Counted from the stretch's first letter, positions 26,051 to 35,384 are shown. The stretch is 64,000 nucleotides of DNA from Hymenobacter sp. BT559 (GCF_016427535.1 NZ_JAELXV010000003.1:806001-870000), one strand, 5' to 3'. Notes: a model not told the origin generated them from the letters alone. Translations and numbers: made by a program.

Positions 26051-26800
26051 ATGTATCGTTATCCCCGGCCGGTTTCGGCTTTTGGTCGCTTTGTGTTGCT
26101 GATGAGTGAGATGGTAGTGCGGCCCGAGCGGCTCGCCGTTATTTGGCGGCGCACGCTCGAGGAGGCCGTACTCATCGGCACCGACTCGGTATTTATTGTG
26201 GGATTAGTGTCCACGTTTATCGGCGCGGTCACGTGCGTCCAAATCGCTTACAACCTTGTCAGCCCGCTCATTCCGCAGTCGATGGTGGGGTACATGGTGC
26301 GCGAGATGACCATTCTGGAGCTTGCCCCCACTATTATCTCAATAGTGCTGGCGGGCAAGGTGGGCTCCTCCATTGCGGGGGTGCTGGGTACCATGCGTAT
26401 TACCGAGCAGATTTCGGCGCTCGATGCCATGGGCATCAATTCGGCTTCCTACTTGGTGCTGCCGCGTATTCTGGCGGCTATGTTCGTGTTTCCGATGCTG
26501 GTCATTCTGGCCATGAACCTGAGCATCCTAGGGGGCTTCGTGGCCTCGCAGGTGTCGGGCATCATGTCAGCTGCCGATTATATCGAGGGTATTCGCTTTG
26601 ATTTTAAGCCCTACACCGTGCTGTTTGCACTAATAAAATCAGTTGTGTTTGCCTTCTTGGTGACGGCCACTTCGGCCTACAAGGGTTACTCGGTGCACGG
26701 CGGCGCCCTTGAAGTAGGCGCTGCCGGTACTGCCGCCGTTACCAATTCCATCATCGCCATTCTGCTCGCCGATTATGCGCTAGCCGCCGTGCTACTATAG
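26051..26800 (+). CDS. MlaE-family ABC transporter permease
   Basis: 249-residue inner-membrane permease of the MlaE/YrbE family, which moves phospholipids or other lipids between membranes with an MlaF ATPase and MlaD. The features are a TFIGAVTCVQIAYNL segment, the ELAPTIISIVLAGKVGSSIAGVLGTMRITEQISALDAMGI signature region and about five membrane helices. The ATPase and MlaD genes that usually follow are missing here: a terminator comes next, then amt on the other strand. Partners must be encoded elsewhere. Confidence 0.9.
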   Translation: MYRYPRPVSAFGRFVLLMSEMVVRPERLAVIWRRTLEEAVLIGTDSVFIVGLVSTFIGAVTCVQIAYNLVSPLIPQSMVGYMVREMTILELAPTIISIVLAGKVGSSIAGVLGTMRITEQISALDAMGINSASYLVLPRILAAMFVFPMLVILAMNLSILGGFVASQVSGIMSAADYIEGIRFDFKPYTVLFALIKSVVFAFLVTATSAYKGYSVHGGALEVGAAGTAAVTNSIIAILLADYALAAVLL

Positions 26801-26837
26801 CCCGCAGAAGCAACCACCTAGGAGCTTACAAACCAAC

Positions 26838-26871
26838 AAAAAAGGCCTGCGCACTAGCGCAGGCCTTTTTT
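26838..26871. terminator. Bidirectional terminator between mlaE-like gene and amt
   Basis: A perfect 15-bp stem (26838-26852 with 26857-26871), an ACTA loop, six A on the left and six T on the right. It serves both convergent genes. Confidence 0.9.
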
Positions 26872-26904
26872 GTCTATAATCTGAGGGGTACGCCAGGCTG
26901 TGAC

Positions 26905-28299
26905 CTAGGCGTTAGCAAATACTTGCTCCTCGTGCTGGCTGGTGGCTGGGGCTTGCGCAGCCCGAGCCGACTGCTCAGCGGCAAACAGCTGCTCCTCGTG
27001 CTGGCTCATGTCGAGGCCCAGCATTTCCTCCTCGGCCGATACGCGCAGCGGAATGATGAGGTCAGTCAGCTTCAGTAGGGCAAACGAGCCGACGAAGGCA
27101 AAGGCTGATACCAGTACCAGCGCCATCAAGTGGGTTACGAACAGGTGCGTGCCACCATATGCTAGGCCATCTACCGCAGCCGAATTAACGGCCTTGCTGG
27201 CGAAAATGCCCGTCATTATCATGCCGACCATGCCCCCGATGCCGTGGCACGGGAATACGTCGAGCGTGTCGTCGATGCGCGACTTCGAGCGCAGGTGAGC
27301 GAAGAAGTTGCTGGTAGCCCCGGCCACGATGCCGATGAAAATGCTCACGGGCACCGTAACGAAGCCCGACGCTGGTGTAATCGCCACCAGCCCTACCACG
27401 GCCCCGATGCAGAAGCCCAGCGCCGACAGCTTGCGGCCCCGCGCTACATCAAACAAAATCCAGGAAATGCCGGCGGCGGCAGCCGCGATGTTGGTCGTGG
27501 CAAAGGCGCTCACGGCAAGCGGGTTGGCGCCCACTGCCGATCCGGCGTTGAATCCAAACCAGCCAAACCACAGCAGACCCGTACCTAGGAGTACAAACGG
27601 AATGTTGGCGGGCGGCAGCACCTCCGTGGTGCCATAGGTTTTGCGCGGCTTCAGGTACAAGGCTGAGGCCAGAGCAGCCCAGCCGGCCGACATGTGCACC
27701 ACCGTGCCGCCTGCAAAATCAAGCACACCCATCTTGAACAAGAAGCCATCGGGGTGCCAGGTCCAGTGGGCCAGGGGCGTATACACGATAAGGCTAAAGA
27801 GCACAATAAAAAGCACATACGACTTAAAGTTGATGCGCTCGGCAAACGAGCCCGTGATGAGGGCCGGCGTGATGATGGCAAACTTCATCTGGAAGAAAGC
27901 GAACAGCGCCAGCGGAATAGTAGCGGCCAATGACCAGGGCTTGCCATCGAGCACGCCTTTAAATAGGAAGAACGTGCGCGGGTCGCCAATAAAGCCGCCG
28001 ATAGAGTCGCCGAAAGCTAGGCTAAAGCCCACTACTACCCACAGCAAGCTCACGATGCCCATGGCTACGAAGCTTTGCAGCATGGTCGAAATCACGTTCT
28101 TAGAGTTTACCATGCCACCGTAGAAAAAGGCCAGCCCGGGCGTCATAAACAGCACGAGGGCCGTGGCGCACAGCATCCAGGCGGTATCGCCGGTGTTAAT
28201 GCCTTCGGTCACTATTTTGGTAGGCAAGGCGGGCATGAAGACGGCCAGAAGCCCCAGTGCCAGCAGCAGGAGGAGGGGAACAACGTTAGGTTTCTGCAT
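26905..28299 (-). CDS. amt: Ammonium transporter
   Basis: 464-residue Amt/MEP family ammonium channel of the inner membrane. The signatures are FFYGGMVNSKNV, the channel-His region FAGGTVVHMSAGWAALASALYL and the second His in FPCHGIGGMVGMIMTGIFA. About eleven membrane helices. The C-terminal tail carries the peptide SQHEEQ(L/V)FA twice, about 22 residues apart, an odd duplication in the cytosolic tail that normally contacts a PII protein. No glnK/glnB gene is adjacent. It ends the run porin, DUF4468, amt, divergent from glutamine synthetase. Confidence 0.95.
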   Translation of the reverse strand: MQKPNVVPLLLLLALGLLAVFMPALPTKIVTEGINTGDTAWMLCATALVLFMTPGLAFFYGGMVNSKNVISTMLQSFVAMGIVSLLWVVVGFSLAFGDSIGGFIGDPRTFFLFKGVLDGKPWSLAATIPLALFAFFQMKFAIITPALITGSFAERINFKSYVLFIVLFSLIVYTPLAHWTWHPDGFLFKMGVLDFAGGTVVHMSAGWAALASALYLKPRKTYGTTEVLPPANIPFVLLGTGLLWFGWFGFNAGSAVGANPLAVSAFATTNIAAAAAGISWILFDVARGRKLSALGFCIGAVVGLVAITPASGFVTVPVSIFIGIVAGATSNFFAHLRSKSRIDDTLDVFPCHGIGGMVGMIMTGIFASKAVNSAAVDGLAYGGTHLFVTHLMALVLVSAFAFVGSFALLKLTDLIIPLRVSAEEEMLGLDMSQHEEQLFAAEQSARAAQAPATSQHEEQVFANA

Positions 28300-28357
28300 G
28301 GTTGGTAAAAAGTAAGGGTTTGATTATAAAGAATTTATTAAAGTGAAGCAGCTAGGC

Positions 28358-28921
28358 CTACCAATTGGCCGAGCGAGTGGGCGAGGGGAGAGCGGTGGGC
28401 TTGGGCACTGTGAGCATGGCTGTTTTGAGCTCGGCTTGCAGGGCCGTGATGCCGACCAGCGTGTCGTGGCGGTGGTGCTGCCAGAGCTTTTGCCAGCCCG
28501 CAGCCAGCGATTCTTCTAGTGGCTTGGCTTTGCCGGTGGGCACTAGGCGATAGGCGCGGTCTTCGTGGTAGTAGTCAAACACGAAGTCGTCGTACTGCAC
28601 TCGGTAGCGGCCGTCTTTTACTTCCAGCGTGAGCTGGTAGCGCACTTTGCCGTGCAGCTTCTTAGTGAGGTAGCCGCGGTCGTACATGGCGAGCGCTTGG
28701 GTCGCCACCAGCCGGCCGGCCGCCGAGTCGGCCGTGCTCAGGGTGTAGCCGTATCGGTGCAGCCAGTGCTTGGCATGCGCGTAGAGCGTGCCCGCCCGCA
28801 GCGAATCGGCCCGCACTACTTCGTAGAAACTTACTTTGCCTTGGCTATCAAGCGGTAGCTCCTGGCTGCGGCCCGGGAGGGCGGCCAGCAACACACAAAG
28901 AAGGGCTAGGAGCAGGCGCAT
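28358..28921 (-). CDS. Secreted DUF4468-domain protein
   Basis: 187 residues with a signal peptide (about residues 1-19, ending PGRSQ). The segment LPLDSQGKVSFYEVV is the usual opening of DUF4468, a TBP-like-fold domain found in exported Bacteroidota proteins, and a conserved-looking beta/alpha region follows to about residue 130. Function unknown. It sits 30 nt after the porin gene and 58 nt before amt on the same strand, so it is probably co-transcribed with both. Confidence 0.75.
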   Translation of the reverse strand: MRLLLALLCVLLAALPGRSQELPLDSQGKVSFYEVVRADSLRAGTLYAHAKHWLHRYGYTLSTADSAAGRLVATQALAMYDRGYLTKKLHGKVRYQLTLEVKDGRYRVQYDDFVFDYYHEDRAYRLVPTGKAKPLEESLAAGWQKLWQHHRHDTLVGITALQAELKTAMLTVPKPTALPSPTRSANW

Positions 28922-28951
28922 AAAGTGCAGGTAGGCCGCAAAACCAGCCAG

Positions 28952-30151
28952 CTAGTATTTGTAGATAAAAGCGACGCCTAGGGTAGACTGACGGTCGGTG
29001 CCCACGCCAAGCGAGTTTTCGTAATAAGCGCCGGGCGCTACGTCGAGCCGAAACTCGGGCTTGACCTGAAGCTTGCCTGCAGCCAGCGTAACGGGTGCCG
29101 TGATAGTCAGCGAGTTGTTGGACGTGTGCAGGTAGCGCACCCCGTGCTTGTCATTGAAATACTCGTAGCGCACCCCTAGGCCAAATACATCGGTAAAAGC
29201 GTAGTTGGAGTAGAGCGCCGCGCCGCCCCAGCTAGGCGAAGTGCTGTCAAACAGCGTTGAAATGGCCTGCTCGGCGCCGGCGTCTTTGAAGTTGTACCAC
29301 CCATAGGCCGCATTGAGCCCTAGGTAGAACTTAGGCGTGACCTGATAGGTGGTAGTCAGGTCGAATAGGTTGCGCTGGTAGTTATTGCATGCGGCGGGCA
29401 GCGTGCCCGCGTCTACTAGGTTCGAGAGGTAAGCGTCGTCGCCGTGGCCGCCTATCCAGTTCAGATATACTGCCCAGGTATTGAGAGGCTTAAAGGAGAA
29501 CTGCCCAACCAGCGACTTCTGCTTGTTGTTGTCTGTGAGGTTGTCCCAGTTGTTCACCACGCCCAGCATTAGCGTGGTTTTGTCATTGAAGGCGTAGGCA
29601 GCCTTGAGGCCGATGTGGTAGAAGGGGCCGTTATTAAATAGGTTAGACAGCGAGTAATTGTAGTTGAGTGGCGCATCAATGACCTCGTAGCCGATGTGCG
29701 TACCAAACTGCCCAATCGTTACACTCAGCTTAGGTACAATGCGATATGTGAAATACGCCTGCTTAATAGCCGCTGACGTGCCATAGAGAGCTGCCACGTA
29801 GGGCGAAGCCGGCCGGTAGAGGTTAAGAGCTCCGCTAGTGTTGCCAAAGTTGCCTAGGTCGGCATTGGGCCCGAAAGTGAGGTCAATGACTAAGTCAGAC
29901 TTTCGGCTGGAATACCCCAGCTTGGCCTGCACTAGCCCAAGGGAAAATTGGTCGGGCAGGCGGTCGAAAGCGCGCCCAGCGAGCTGGTCGGTGCCTAGCA
30001 GGTTGCCCGACTTGGGCTGGTTGAAGGCTGTGAGGTAGTAGGAGTCGATGTAACCTGAAACCGTGAGCTTGCCGGTATCAGTAGAATCCGTTTGCGCATG
30101 CGCCGCGAAGCAGAGGGCTGTTAGCGCGAGCGAAAGTAGAAGTTTGGTCAT
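28952..30151 (-). CDS. Outer-membrane porin, bbp2/OmpL-like
   Basis: 399 residues from an ATG at 30151, which opens a clear signal peptide (LLLSLALTALCFAAHAQ). The mature part begins GKLTVSGYIDSYYLTAFNQP and consists of alternating aromatic beta-strands up to a C-terminal VAFIYKY, typical of an outer-membrane barrel. It resembles the putative beta-barrel porin-2 group seen next to nitrogen genes in Bacteroidota. A role in ammonium or small-solute entry is inferred from position upstream of amt. A TGCCTTTG-like -7 box (30193-30200 on the complement) precedes it. Confidence 0.8.
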   Translation of the reverse strand: MTKLLLSLALTALCFAAHAQTDSTDTGKLTVSGYIDSYYLTAFNQPKSGNLLGTDQLAGRAFDRLPDQFSLGLVQAKLGYSSRKSDLVIDLTFGPNADLGNFGNTSGALNLYRPASPYVAALYGTSAAIKQAYFTYRIVPKLSVTIGQFGTHIGYEVIDAPLNYNYSLSNLFNNGPFYHIGLKAAYAFNDKTTLMLGVVNNWDNLTDNNKQKSLVGQFSFKPLNTWAVYLNWIGGHGDDAYLSNLVDAGTLPAACNNYQRNLFDLTTTYQVTPKFYLGLNAAYGWYNFKDAGAEQAISTLFDSTSPSWGGAALYSNYAFTDVFGLGVRYEYFNDKHGVRYLHTSNNSLTITAPVTLAAGKLQVKPEFRLDVAPGAYYENSLGVGTDRQSTLGVAFIYKY

Positions 30152-30230
30152 GGGTATTCCGATAAATGAAGAGACAGTAATAAGCGAGGCTACAAAGGCA
30201 GAAAGACAACCTGAAACTGTAAAAACCTTG

Positions 30231-30248
30231 GCCTCTATTATTAGAGGC
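30231..30248. promoter_or_regulatory. Dyad GCCTCTA-N4-TAGAGGC upstream of porin promoter
   Basis: A perfect 7-bp inverted repeat with a 4-nt spacer. It ends 31 nt upstream of the porin -7-like box (30193-30200 on the complement), an activator-type position. Possible binding site of a dimeric regulator; inferred. Confidence 0.4.
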
Positions 30249-30467
30249 ATGTTTGCTATAGAAACTATCTTTTAAATCGGAAGGCCCATACAAAATTGGG
30301 TGTATACTACTTAATAAGCTATTATATCTTGTTATGTACCCTACTAAAAAGGGTGTATTTAAAGGGATATGAATTTTTTCAAAAGTAGCAACAGCTAACT
30401 TATTTGCAAATGGCCTCTTACTCTTTTAAATATTTTTAGAACTGTTTTTAGAGTTGGTTGGGCTTTT

Positions 30468-30497
30468 GCAGGCCAGTAAGAGAGATAACTGGCCTGC
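30468..30497. promoter_or_regulatory. Perfect 10-bp dyad in the amt/glutamine synthetase gap
   Basis: GCAGGCCAGT (30468-30477) and its exact complement (30488-30497) flank a 10-nt AG-rich loop. No U-run follows in either direction, so an operator or RNA stem is likelier than a terminator. Confidence 0.45.
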
Positions 30498-30833
30498 TGA
30501 ACTAACTGAGACATTGAAACTGGCAGCAGCTAGTTGCTAGCCTTCAGAAGCACTTTTAAAAGCAGGGTTAGAATGGCCCTAGGTTATCATTAAAGGGAAA
30601 AGATGATGATTTAGGAACTGTAAGTCCTGCTAATCGAAGGTTTGGTATGGGGAGGGTATAAGCTATAAAGTCTATGATATCAACTGCTACTAGGTGTTGA
30701 CGCAAGGGGTATTGGTGATTAAAAAATATTTTTTAGAAATGAAGGCATATTTTTTTGAGGTGCATAGAAAATATATTTTTACTTCTACATTTACCCAGCC
30801 TAAAAAGTATCGCTTCATCATTTTACCAGTACC

Positions 30834-33023
30834 ATGGCCATTTTACGCTTCAATGCGCTCGAACTTGTAGACCACCGTCAGCCCCTGCCAGTAGCACCTG
30901 CGAAGGGCCGCCGCGCCGATACGTTCGGGCAGAATGTGTTTAACCAAGAAGCAATGCGGGCTAACATGTCCGGCGAATATTTCAAGAAGCTACAGGCTGC
31001 TATTAAGCATGGCACGCCGGTCGAGCGCTCGGTGGCCGACGCGGTAGCTTCGGCCATGAAAACGTGGGCCATGGCCAAGGGGGCTACCCACTACACGCAC
31101 TGGTTCCAGCCCCTGACCGGGGCCACGGCTGAGAAGCACGACTCGTTCTTCGACCTCAACTCGGACGGGCGTCCGATTGAGAACTTCAAGGGCTCGGCGC
31201 TGGTGCAGCAGGAGCCCGATGCCTCGTCTTTCCCTAACGGCGGCATCCGCAACACGTTTGAGGCCCGCGGCTACACGGCCTGGGACCCCACCTCGCCCGC
31301 CTTCATCATCGAGACGGTAGGCGCCAAGACTTTGTGTATCCCCACCATCTTTGTGGCTTACACCGGCGAGGCGCTGGACTACAAGGCCCCGCTGCTCAAG
31401 TCGCTGGCCGTGCTCGAGAAGGCTGCCGTGGATGTGTGTCAGTACTTCGATAAAGATGTGCAGCGCGTCAACACGACCCTAGGTATCGAGCAGGAGTACT
31501 TCCTGGTTGATAAGGCTCTTTTCGACGCCCGCCCCGACCTGGTGATGACCGGCCGTACCCTGTTTGGCCATGCCTCGGCTAAGGGCCAGCAGCTCGAAGA
31601 CCACTACTTCGGCTCGATTCCGCCCCGCGTGCACGCGTTCATGCTCGAGTTTGAGGAGGAAGCCAACGCCCTCGGTATCCCGCTGCGCACGCGCCACAAC
31701 GAAGTGGCCCCCAACCAGTTTGAGTGCGCCCCCACCTTCGAGGACGCCAACCTGGCCATCGACCACAACCAGCTGCTGATGGATGTGATGGACCGCGTAG
31801 GCCTCAAGCACAACTTCAAGGTGCTGCTGCACGAGAAGCCCTTTGCCGGCGTCAATGGCTCGGGCAAGCATAACAACTGGGCCATGAGCACGGATACGGG
31901 CGTGAACCTGCTCGCCCCCGGCCGCCGGCCCAAGGAGAACCTGCAATTCCTGGCCTTCTTCATTACGACGGTGAAGGCCGTGCACCGCTACGGCGACTTG
32001 CTGCGCGCCAGCATTGCCTCGGCCAGCAACGACCACCGCCTCGGGGCCAACGAAGCCCCGCCGGCCATCATGTCTGTGTTCCTGGGTTCGATGCTCGATA
32101 GCGTGCTCGACGAACTTGAGCGCACGGCCAAGCTGCCGCTCGACAAGGGCGACAACATCTACCTCAAGCTCGGCATCGACAAGATTCCGGCCATCCTGCT
32201 CGATAACACCGACCGCAACCGCACCTCACCCTTCGCCTTCACGGGCAACAAGTTTGAGCTGCGCGCCGTGGGCTCCTCGGCCAACTGCTCGTCGGCCATG
32301 ACCACGCTCAACGCCATCGTGGCCGACCAGTTGATTGCCTTCAAAGAGCAGGTCGACGCGCTCATTAACCAAGGCAAGAAGAAAGAAGTGGCCATTGTAG
32401 ACGTGCTGCGCGAGTACGTTATCTCGTCCAAGAACATCCGCTTCGAAGGCAACGGCTACTCGGACGAGTGGCGCGACGAGGCAGCCCGTCGCGGCCTGGC
32501 CAACGTGCCCACCACGCCCCAGGCCCTCGATGCGCTAGTGCGCGACGACGCGGCCGAGCTTTTCAGCCGCCACGGCATCTTCTCCGAAACGGAACTGCAC
32601 GCCCGTCACGAGATTCTGCTCGACGAATACATCAAGAAAATTCAGATTGAAAGCCGCGTGCTCGGTGACCTCGCCGTCAACCATGTTATCCCGACCGCTT
32701 TAGCGTATCAAACCAAGCTAATCGAGAACGTATGTGGCTTGCGCGAGCTGGGCCTCGACGACGAGAACAGCCAGGTAACGGTAGAAATGATTAAGTCGAT
32801 TTCGGGCTACGTGTCTACTATCAAGAGCACGGTCGATGCCATGACGGAGGCCCGCAAAGTGGCCAACCGTCTCGAGGACGCCCGCGAGCGTGCCGTGGCC
32901 TACTGCGACACGGTGAAAGAGAAATTTGCGGCTATCCGCCGCGCCACCGACAAGCTCGAACTGCTGGTGGCGGATGAGGACTGGCCCCTGGTGAAATACC
33001 GCGAATTGTTGTTCCGACGCTAG
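30834..33023 (+). CDS. glnN: Glutamine synthetase type III
   Basis: 729-residue GSIII, which makes glutamine from glutamate, ammonia and ATP. Length and features (MAILRFNALELVDHRQ start, YTHWFQPLTG, EQEYFLVDKALFDARPDL, HNEVAPNQFECAP, FAGVNGSGKHNNWAMST) fit GSIII, the main type in Bacteroidota, not the 450-residue GSI. Cytoplasmic oligomer. It diverges from the porin-DUF4468-amt operon over an AT-rich control region and ends at a strong terminator, so together they form an ammonium uptake and assimilation unit. Confidence 0.95.
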   Translation: MAILRFNALELVDHRQPLPVAPAKGRRADTFGQNVFNQEAMRANMSGEYFKKLQAAIKHGTPVERSVADAVASAMKTWAMAKGATHYTHWFQPLTGATAEKHDSFFDLNSDGRPIENFKGSALVQQEPDASSFPNGGIRNTFEARGYTAWDPTSPAFIIETVGAKTLCIPTIFVAYTGEALDYKAPLLKSLAVLEKAAVDVCQYFDKDVQRVNTTLGIEQEYFLVDKALFDARPDLVMTGRTLFGHASAKGQQLEDHYFGSIPPRVHAFMLEFEEEANALGIPLRTRHNEVAPNQFECAPTFEDANLAIDHNQLLMDVMDRVGLKHNFKVLLHEKPFAGVNGSGKHNNWAMSTDTGVNLLAPGRRPKENLQFLAFFITTVKAVHRYGDLLRASIASASNDHRLGANEAPPAIMSVFLGSMLDSVLDELERTAKLPLDKGDNIYLKLGIDKIPAILLDNTDRNRTSPFAFTGNKFELRAVGSSANCSSAMTTLNAIVADQLIAFKEQVDALINQGKKKEVAIVDVLREYVISSKNIRFEGNGYSDEWRDEAARRGLANVPTTPQALDALVRDDAAELFSRHGIFSETELHARHEILLDEYIKKIQIESRVLGDLAVNHVIPTALAYQTKLIENVCGLRELGLDDENSQVTVEMIKSISGYVSTIKSTVDAMTEARKVANRLEDARERAVAYCDTVKEKFAAIRRATDKLELLVADEDWPLVKYRELLFRR

Positions 33024-33042
33024 GTGCGCCGCGCGCCCGTAG

Positions 33043-33061
33043 CTGCTACCTAGGGTAGCAG
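33043..33061. other. Small CCTAGG-centred hairpin after glutamine synthetase
   Basis: CTGCTACC at 33043-33050 pairs with GGTAGCAG at 33054-33061; the loop lies in CCTAGG. It precedes the main terminator and may simply be part of the 3' end of the transcript. Confidence 0.4.
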
Positions 33062-33069
33062 TTCCACTA

Positions 33070-33107
33070 AAATGGCCAAGCGTGAGTAATATCACGCTTG
33101 GCCATTT
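33070..33107 (+). terminator. Terminator after glutamine synthetase
   Basis: A 16-bp perfect stem (33070-33085 with 33092-33107) ending in TTT, with a 6-nt loop, 46 nt after the stop codon. Confidence 0.8.
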
Positions 33108-33155
33108 GCTTGTGGCCTAAACTCAACCGGATGCAGACCGTATTTGCCGGTACCC

Positions 33156-35324
33156 ATGTTGCCCTCGCTCCCGCACGTATCTCGCCGCGACTTATCGTAT
33201 TTCTTCTTTAGCCAGCACTTCTCCGATGGGCTGCGCACCACGCTGGCTATCCTGCTGCCGGCGCTGGTAGGGGCGCAGTGGGGCAATTTTGAGGCGGGTA
33301 TCACCATCTCGACCGGGGCGGTGTGCGTGAGCGCTACCGACACACCGGGCCCCGCCAAGCACAAGCGCAATGGAATGCTAGCTGGCCTAGGGCTGGTATT
33401 TGTAGTATCTATCCTGACGGGAGTGGTGGCGCCCTACCGCTGGCTGCTGGGCTTAGAGGTGGTGGGGCTGGCGTTTGCCCTCACCATGCTGCTTGTCTGG
33501 GGCGCGCGGGCAGGCTCGGTGGGCTCGGCCACGCTGCTGGCCATGGTACTAATGCTGGCCCACCCGCCCACGTTGCCTCAGGTGCTGCCCCACGCGCTGC
33601 TACTGCTGCTGGGCGGTGGCTGGTACCTGGTGCTGGCGCTGCTGCAACAGCAGCTGCAGCCCTACCGGCCCGCTCAGCAGGCTTTAGGCGAGTGCCTGCA
33701 CGCTATGGCTGGTTTTCTGCAATTGAAAGCCGATTTCTACCAGGAATCGACTGACCTAGAAGAAGATTACCGCCGGCTGGTAGCTCAGCAGGTAACGGTA
33801 AACGAGAAGCAAGAGGCTGTGCGCGAAGTGATATTCCGCTCGCGCCAACTCGTAAATGAGAGCACCAGCACTAGCCGGCGCCTCGTGCTCACGTTTGTAG
33901 AAGCGGTGGACTTGTACGAGCACATTACGGCGGGCTACTACGACTACGCTGCTCTGCGCCGCGACTTTGGCCGCACCGGCCTGCTGGTAGATATTGCGGC
34001 CCTCATAAACCGCCTGGCCACTGACCTCGACTACCTAGGTAGCGCCATTCAGGCCAACCGCGCCTACGGTAGCCCAGCCCCCGACCGCACCGCCGAGTGG
34101 AGCCGGCTGCAGGCCCGCATTGCGGCCACCCCCGCCGATGCTACCGGCAGCAGCCCTAGGGTGCTGCTGAAGATACTAGTAAACTTACGCGACCTCATCC
34201 GGCGCATTGCCAACCTGCGCCGCTACTTCGACGAAAGCTTACTCGAAACAGCTCCGCCCGAGCCCAGCCGCGCCGCCACGCACCTGCAGTTCGTGGCCCG
34301 GCAAGAGCTGCATTTCTCCGCATTTACCCAAAACCTGACGCTAAGCTCGTCGGTATTCCGGCACGCCATCCGGATGGCCGTGGCCTGCGCCATAGCCTAT
34401 GTGCTGGCCGAAAGCCTGTGGCACGGTCAGCACAACTACTGGGTGCTCATGACGGTGACCATCATGCTTAAGCCGGGCTTTAGTCTCACGCGCCAACGCA
34501 ACATCGAGCGCATCATCGGCACGCTGGTGGGCGGGGTACTGGGGGCTGTTATCCTCAAAACAGTAGCTAGCGGCGATGTGCGCTTTGCGTTTCTGGTGGT
34601 GTTTATGGTGGTGGCCTACAGCTTTCAGCGCACCAAGTACATCGTGACGGTGATATTCTTGACGGCCTACCTGCTCATCATGTTCACCTTCTTGGGGGCG
34701 GGCTACCTAGGTATCATTGAGGAGCGGGTGACCGATACACTGCTGGGTTGCGCCATTGCATTCAGTGCGGGCTACCTGCTGTTTCCGAGCTGGGAAAGCG
34801 ACCAGTTGCGCGACCTGATGGCTGCCACGCTACGTGCCAACCTTGCGTATTTGCGCCAGCTGGCCGACCGCCTGGCGGGCCGCGAAGTAACAGCCACGTC
34901 CTACCGGCTGCGGCGTAAAGACGTGTACGTGGCATCGGCCAACCTCGCGGCGGCTTTCCAGCGCATGCTCTCCGAGCCCAAAAGCAAGCGCCGTCATCCT
35001 ACCGAGATTCATCAGTTTGTGGTGCTCAATCACATTCTGTCGTCCAACATCGCCGCGCTCACGGCCACGTTGCAAGACACCGCCACGCCCACGCCGCCCC
35101 CCTCGCCCGAGAGCCGTCGCACACTTACCAGTGCCCAGGCTGCCCTCACGCGCAGCCTCACGCGCCTAGCCCCCGACACCCTGCCTGAGGAGAGCGCCCC
35201 CGTCCCTGAGGTGCGCTCCGAAGTGCCTGCCTCGCCTGCCGACCGGCCCTTGCTGGAGCAGCTAGGGTTCTTGCAAAAAGTGAGTGCCGACCTCAGCAAA
35301 GTAACCGAGGTATTGACCACCTAG
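33156..35324 (+). CDS. FUSC-family membrane transporter (YccS-like)
   Basis: 722 residues from the ATG at 33156 (an upstream TTG adds four residues). Two blocks of membrane helices, about residues 25-165 and 395-545, flank a long cytoplasmic helical region. Motifs are GISTGAVCVSATDTPGP-like TISTGAVCVSATDTPGP, and in the second block HNYWVLMTVTIMLKPGFSLTRQRNIERIIGTLVGG, the FUSC signature. Related proteins are linked to efflux of aromatic acids or stress resistance, but the substrate cannot be told. It follows the glutamine synthetase terminator and is probably a separate transcript. Confidence 0.85.
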   Translation: MLPSLPHVSRRDLSYFFFSQHFSDGLRTTLAILLPALVGAQWGNFEAGITISTGAVCVSATDTPGPAKHKRNGMLAGLGLVFVVSILTGVVAPYRWLLGLEVVGLAFALTMLLVWGARAGSVGSATLLAMVLMLAHPPTLPQVLPHALLLLLGGGWYLVLALLQQQLQPYRPAQQALGECLHAMAGFLQLKADFYQESTDLEEDYRRLVAQQVTVNEKQEAVREVIFRSRQLVNESTSTSRRLVLTFVEAVDLYEHITAGYYDYAALRRDFGRTGLLVDIAALINRLATDLDYLGSAIQANRAYGSPAPDRTAEWSRLQARIAATPADATGSSPRVLLKILVNLRDLIRRIANLRRYFDESLLETAPPEPSRAATHLQFVARQELHFSAFTQNLTLSSSVFRHAIRMAVACAIAYVLAESLWHGQHNYWVLMTVTIMLKPGFSLTRQRNIERIIGTLVGGVLGAVILKTVASGDVRFAFLVVFMVVAYSFQRTKYIVTVIFLTAYLLIMFTFLGAGYLGIIEERVTDTLLGCAIAFSAGYLLFPSWESDQLRDLMAATLRANLAYLRQLADRLAGREVTATSYRLRRKDVYVASANLAAAFQRMLSEPKSKRRHPTEIHQFVVLNHILSSNIAALTATLQDTATPTPPPSPESRRTLTSAQAALTRSLTRLAPDTLPEESAPVPEVRSEVPASPADRPLLEQLGFLQKVSADLSKVTEVLTT

Positions 35325-35384
35325 GGCACGGGGCTGGTCAGGGTCAGGAGAAAGCTAGGCGGCAGTTGCTGAGCTGGTAGCAGT

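Larger units (their letters stand above)
30152..30833. other. AT-rich divergent regulatory region, porin-amt versus glutamine synthetase
   Basis: About 680 nt with no convincing ORF, visibly richer in A and T than its flanks. It contains a short dyad at 30231-30248, a 30-nt perfect dyad at 30468-30497, a 16-nt palindrome at 30720-30735, and AT-rich promoter-like DNA just before the glutamine synthetase start (TTTTTTTG at 30750-30757). I found no convincing sigma-54 site. It probably integrates nitrogen control of both transcripts. Confidence 0.6.

Noticed and set aside
30520..30545. Possible sigma-54 promoter (TGGCA...TTGCT) before glutamine synthetase
   Set aside because: The GG to GC spacing is 12 nt, not the strict 10 nt needed for the -24/-12 elements.
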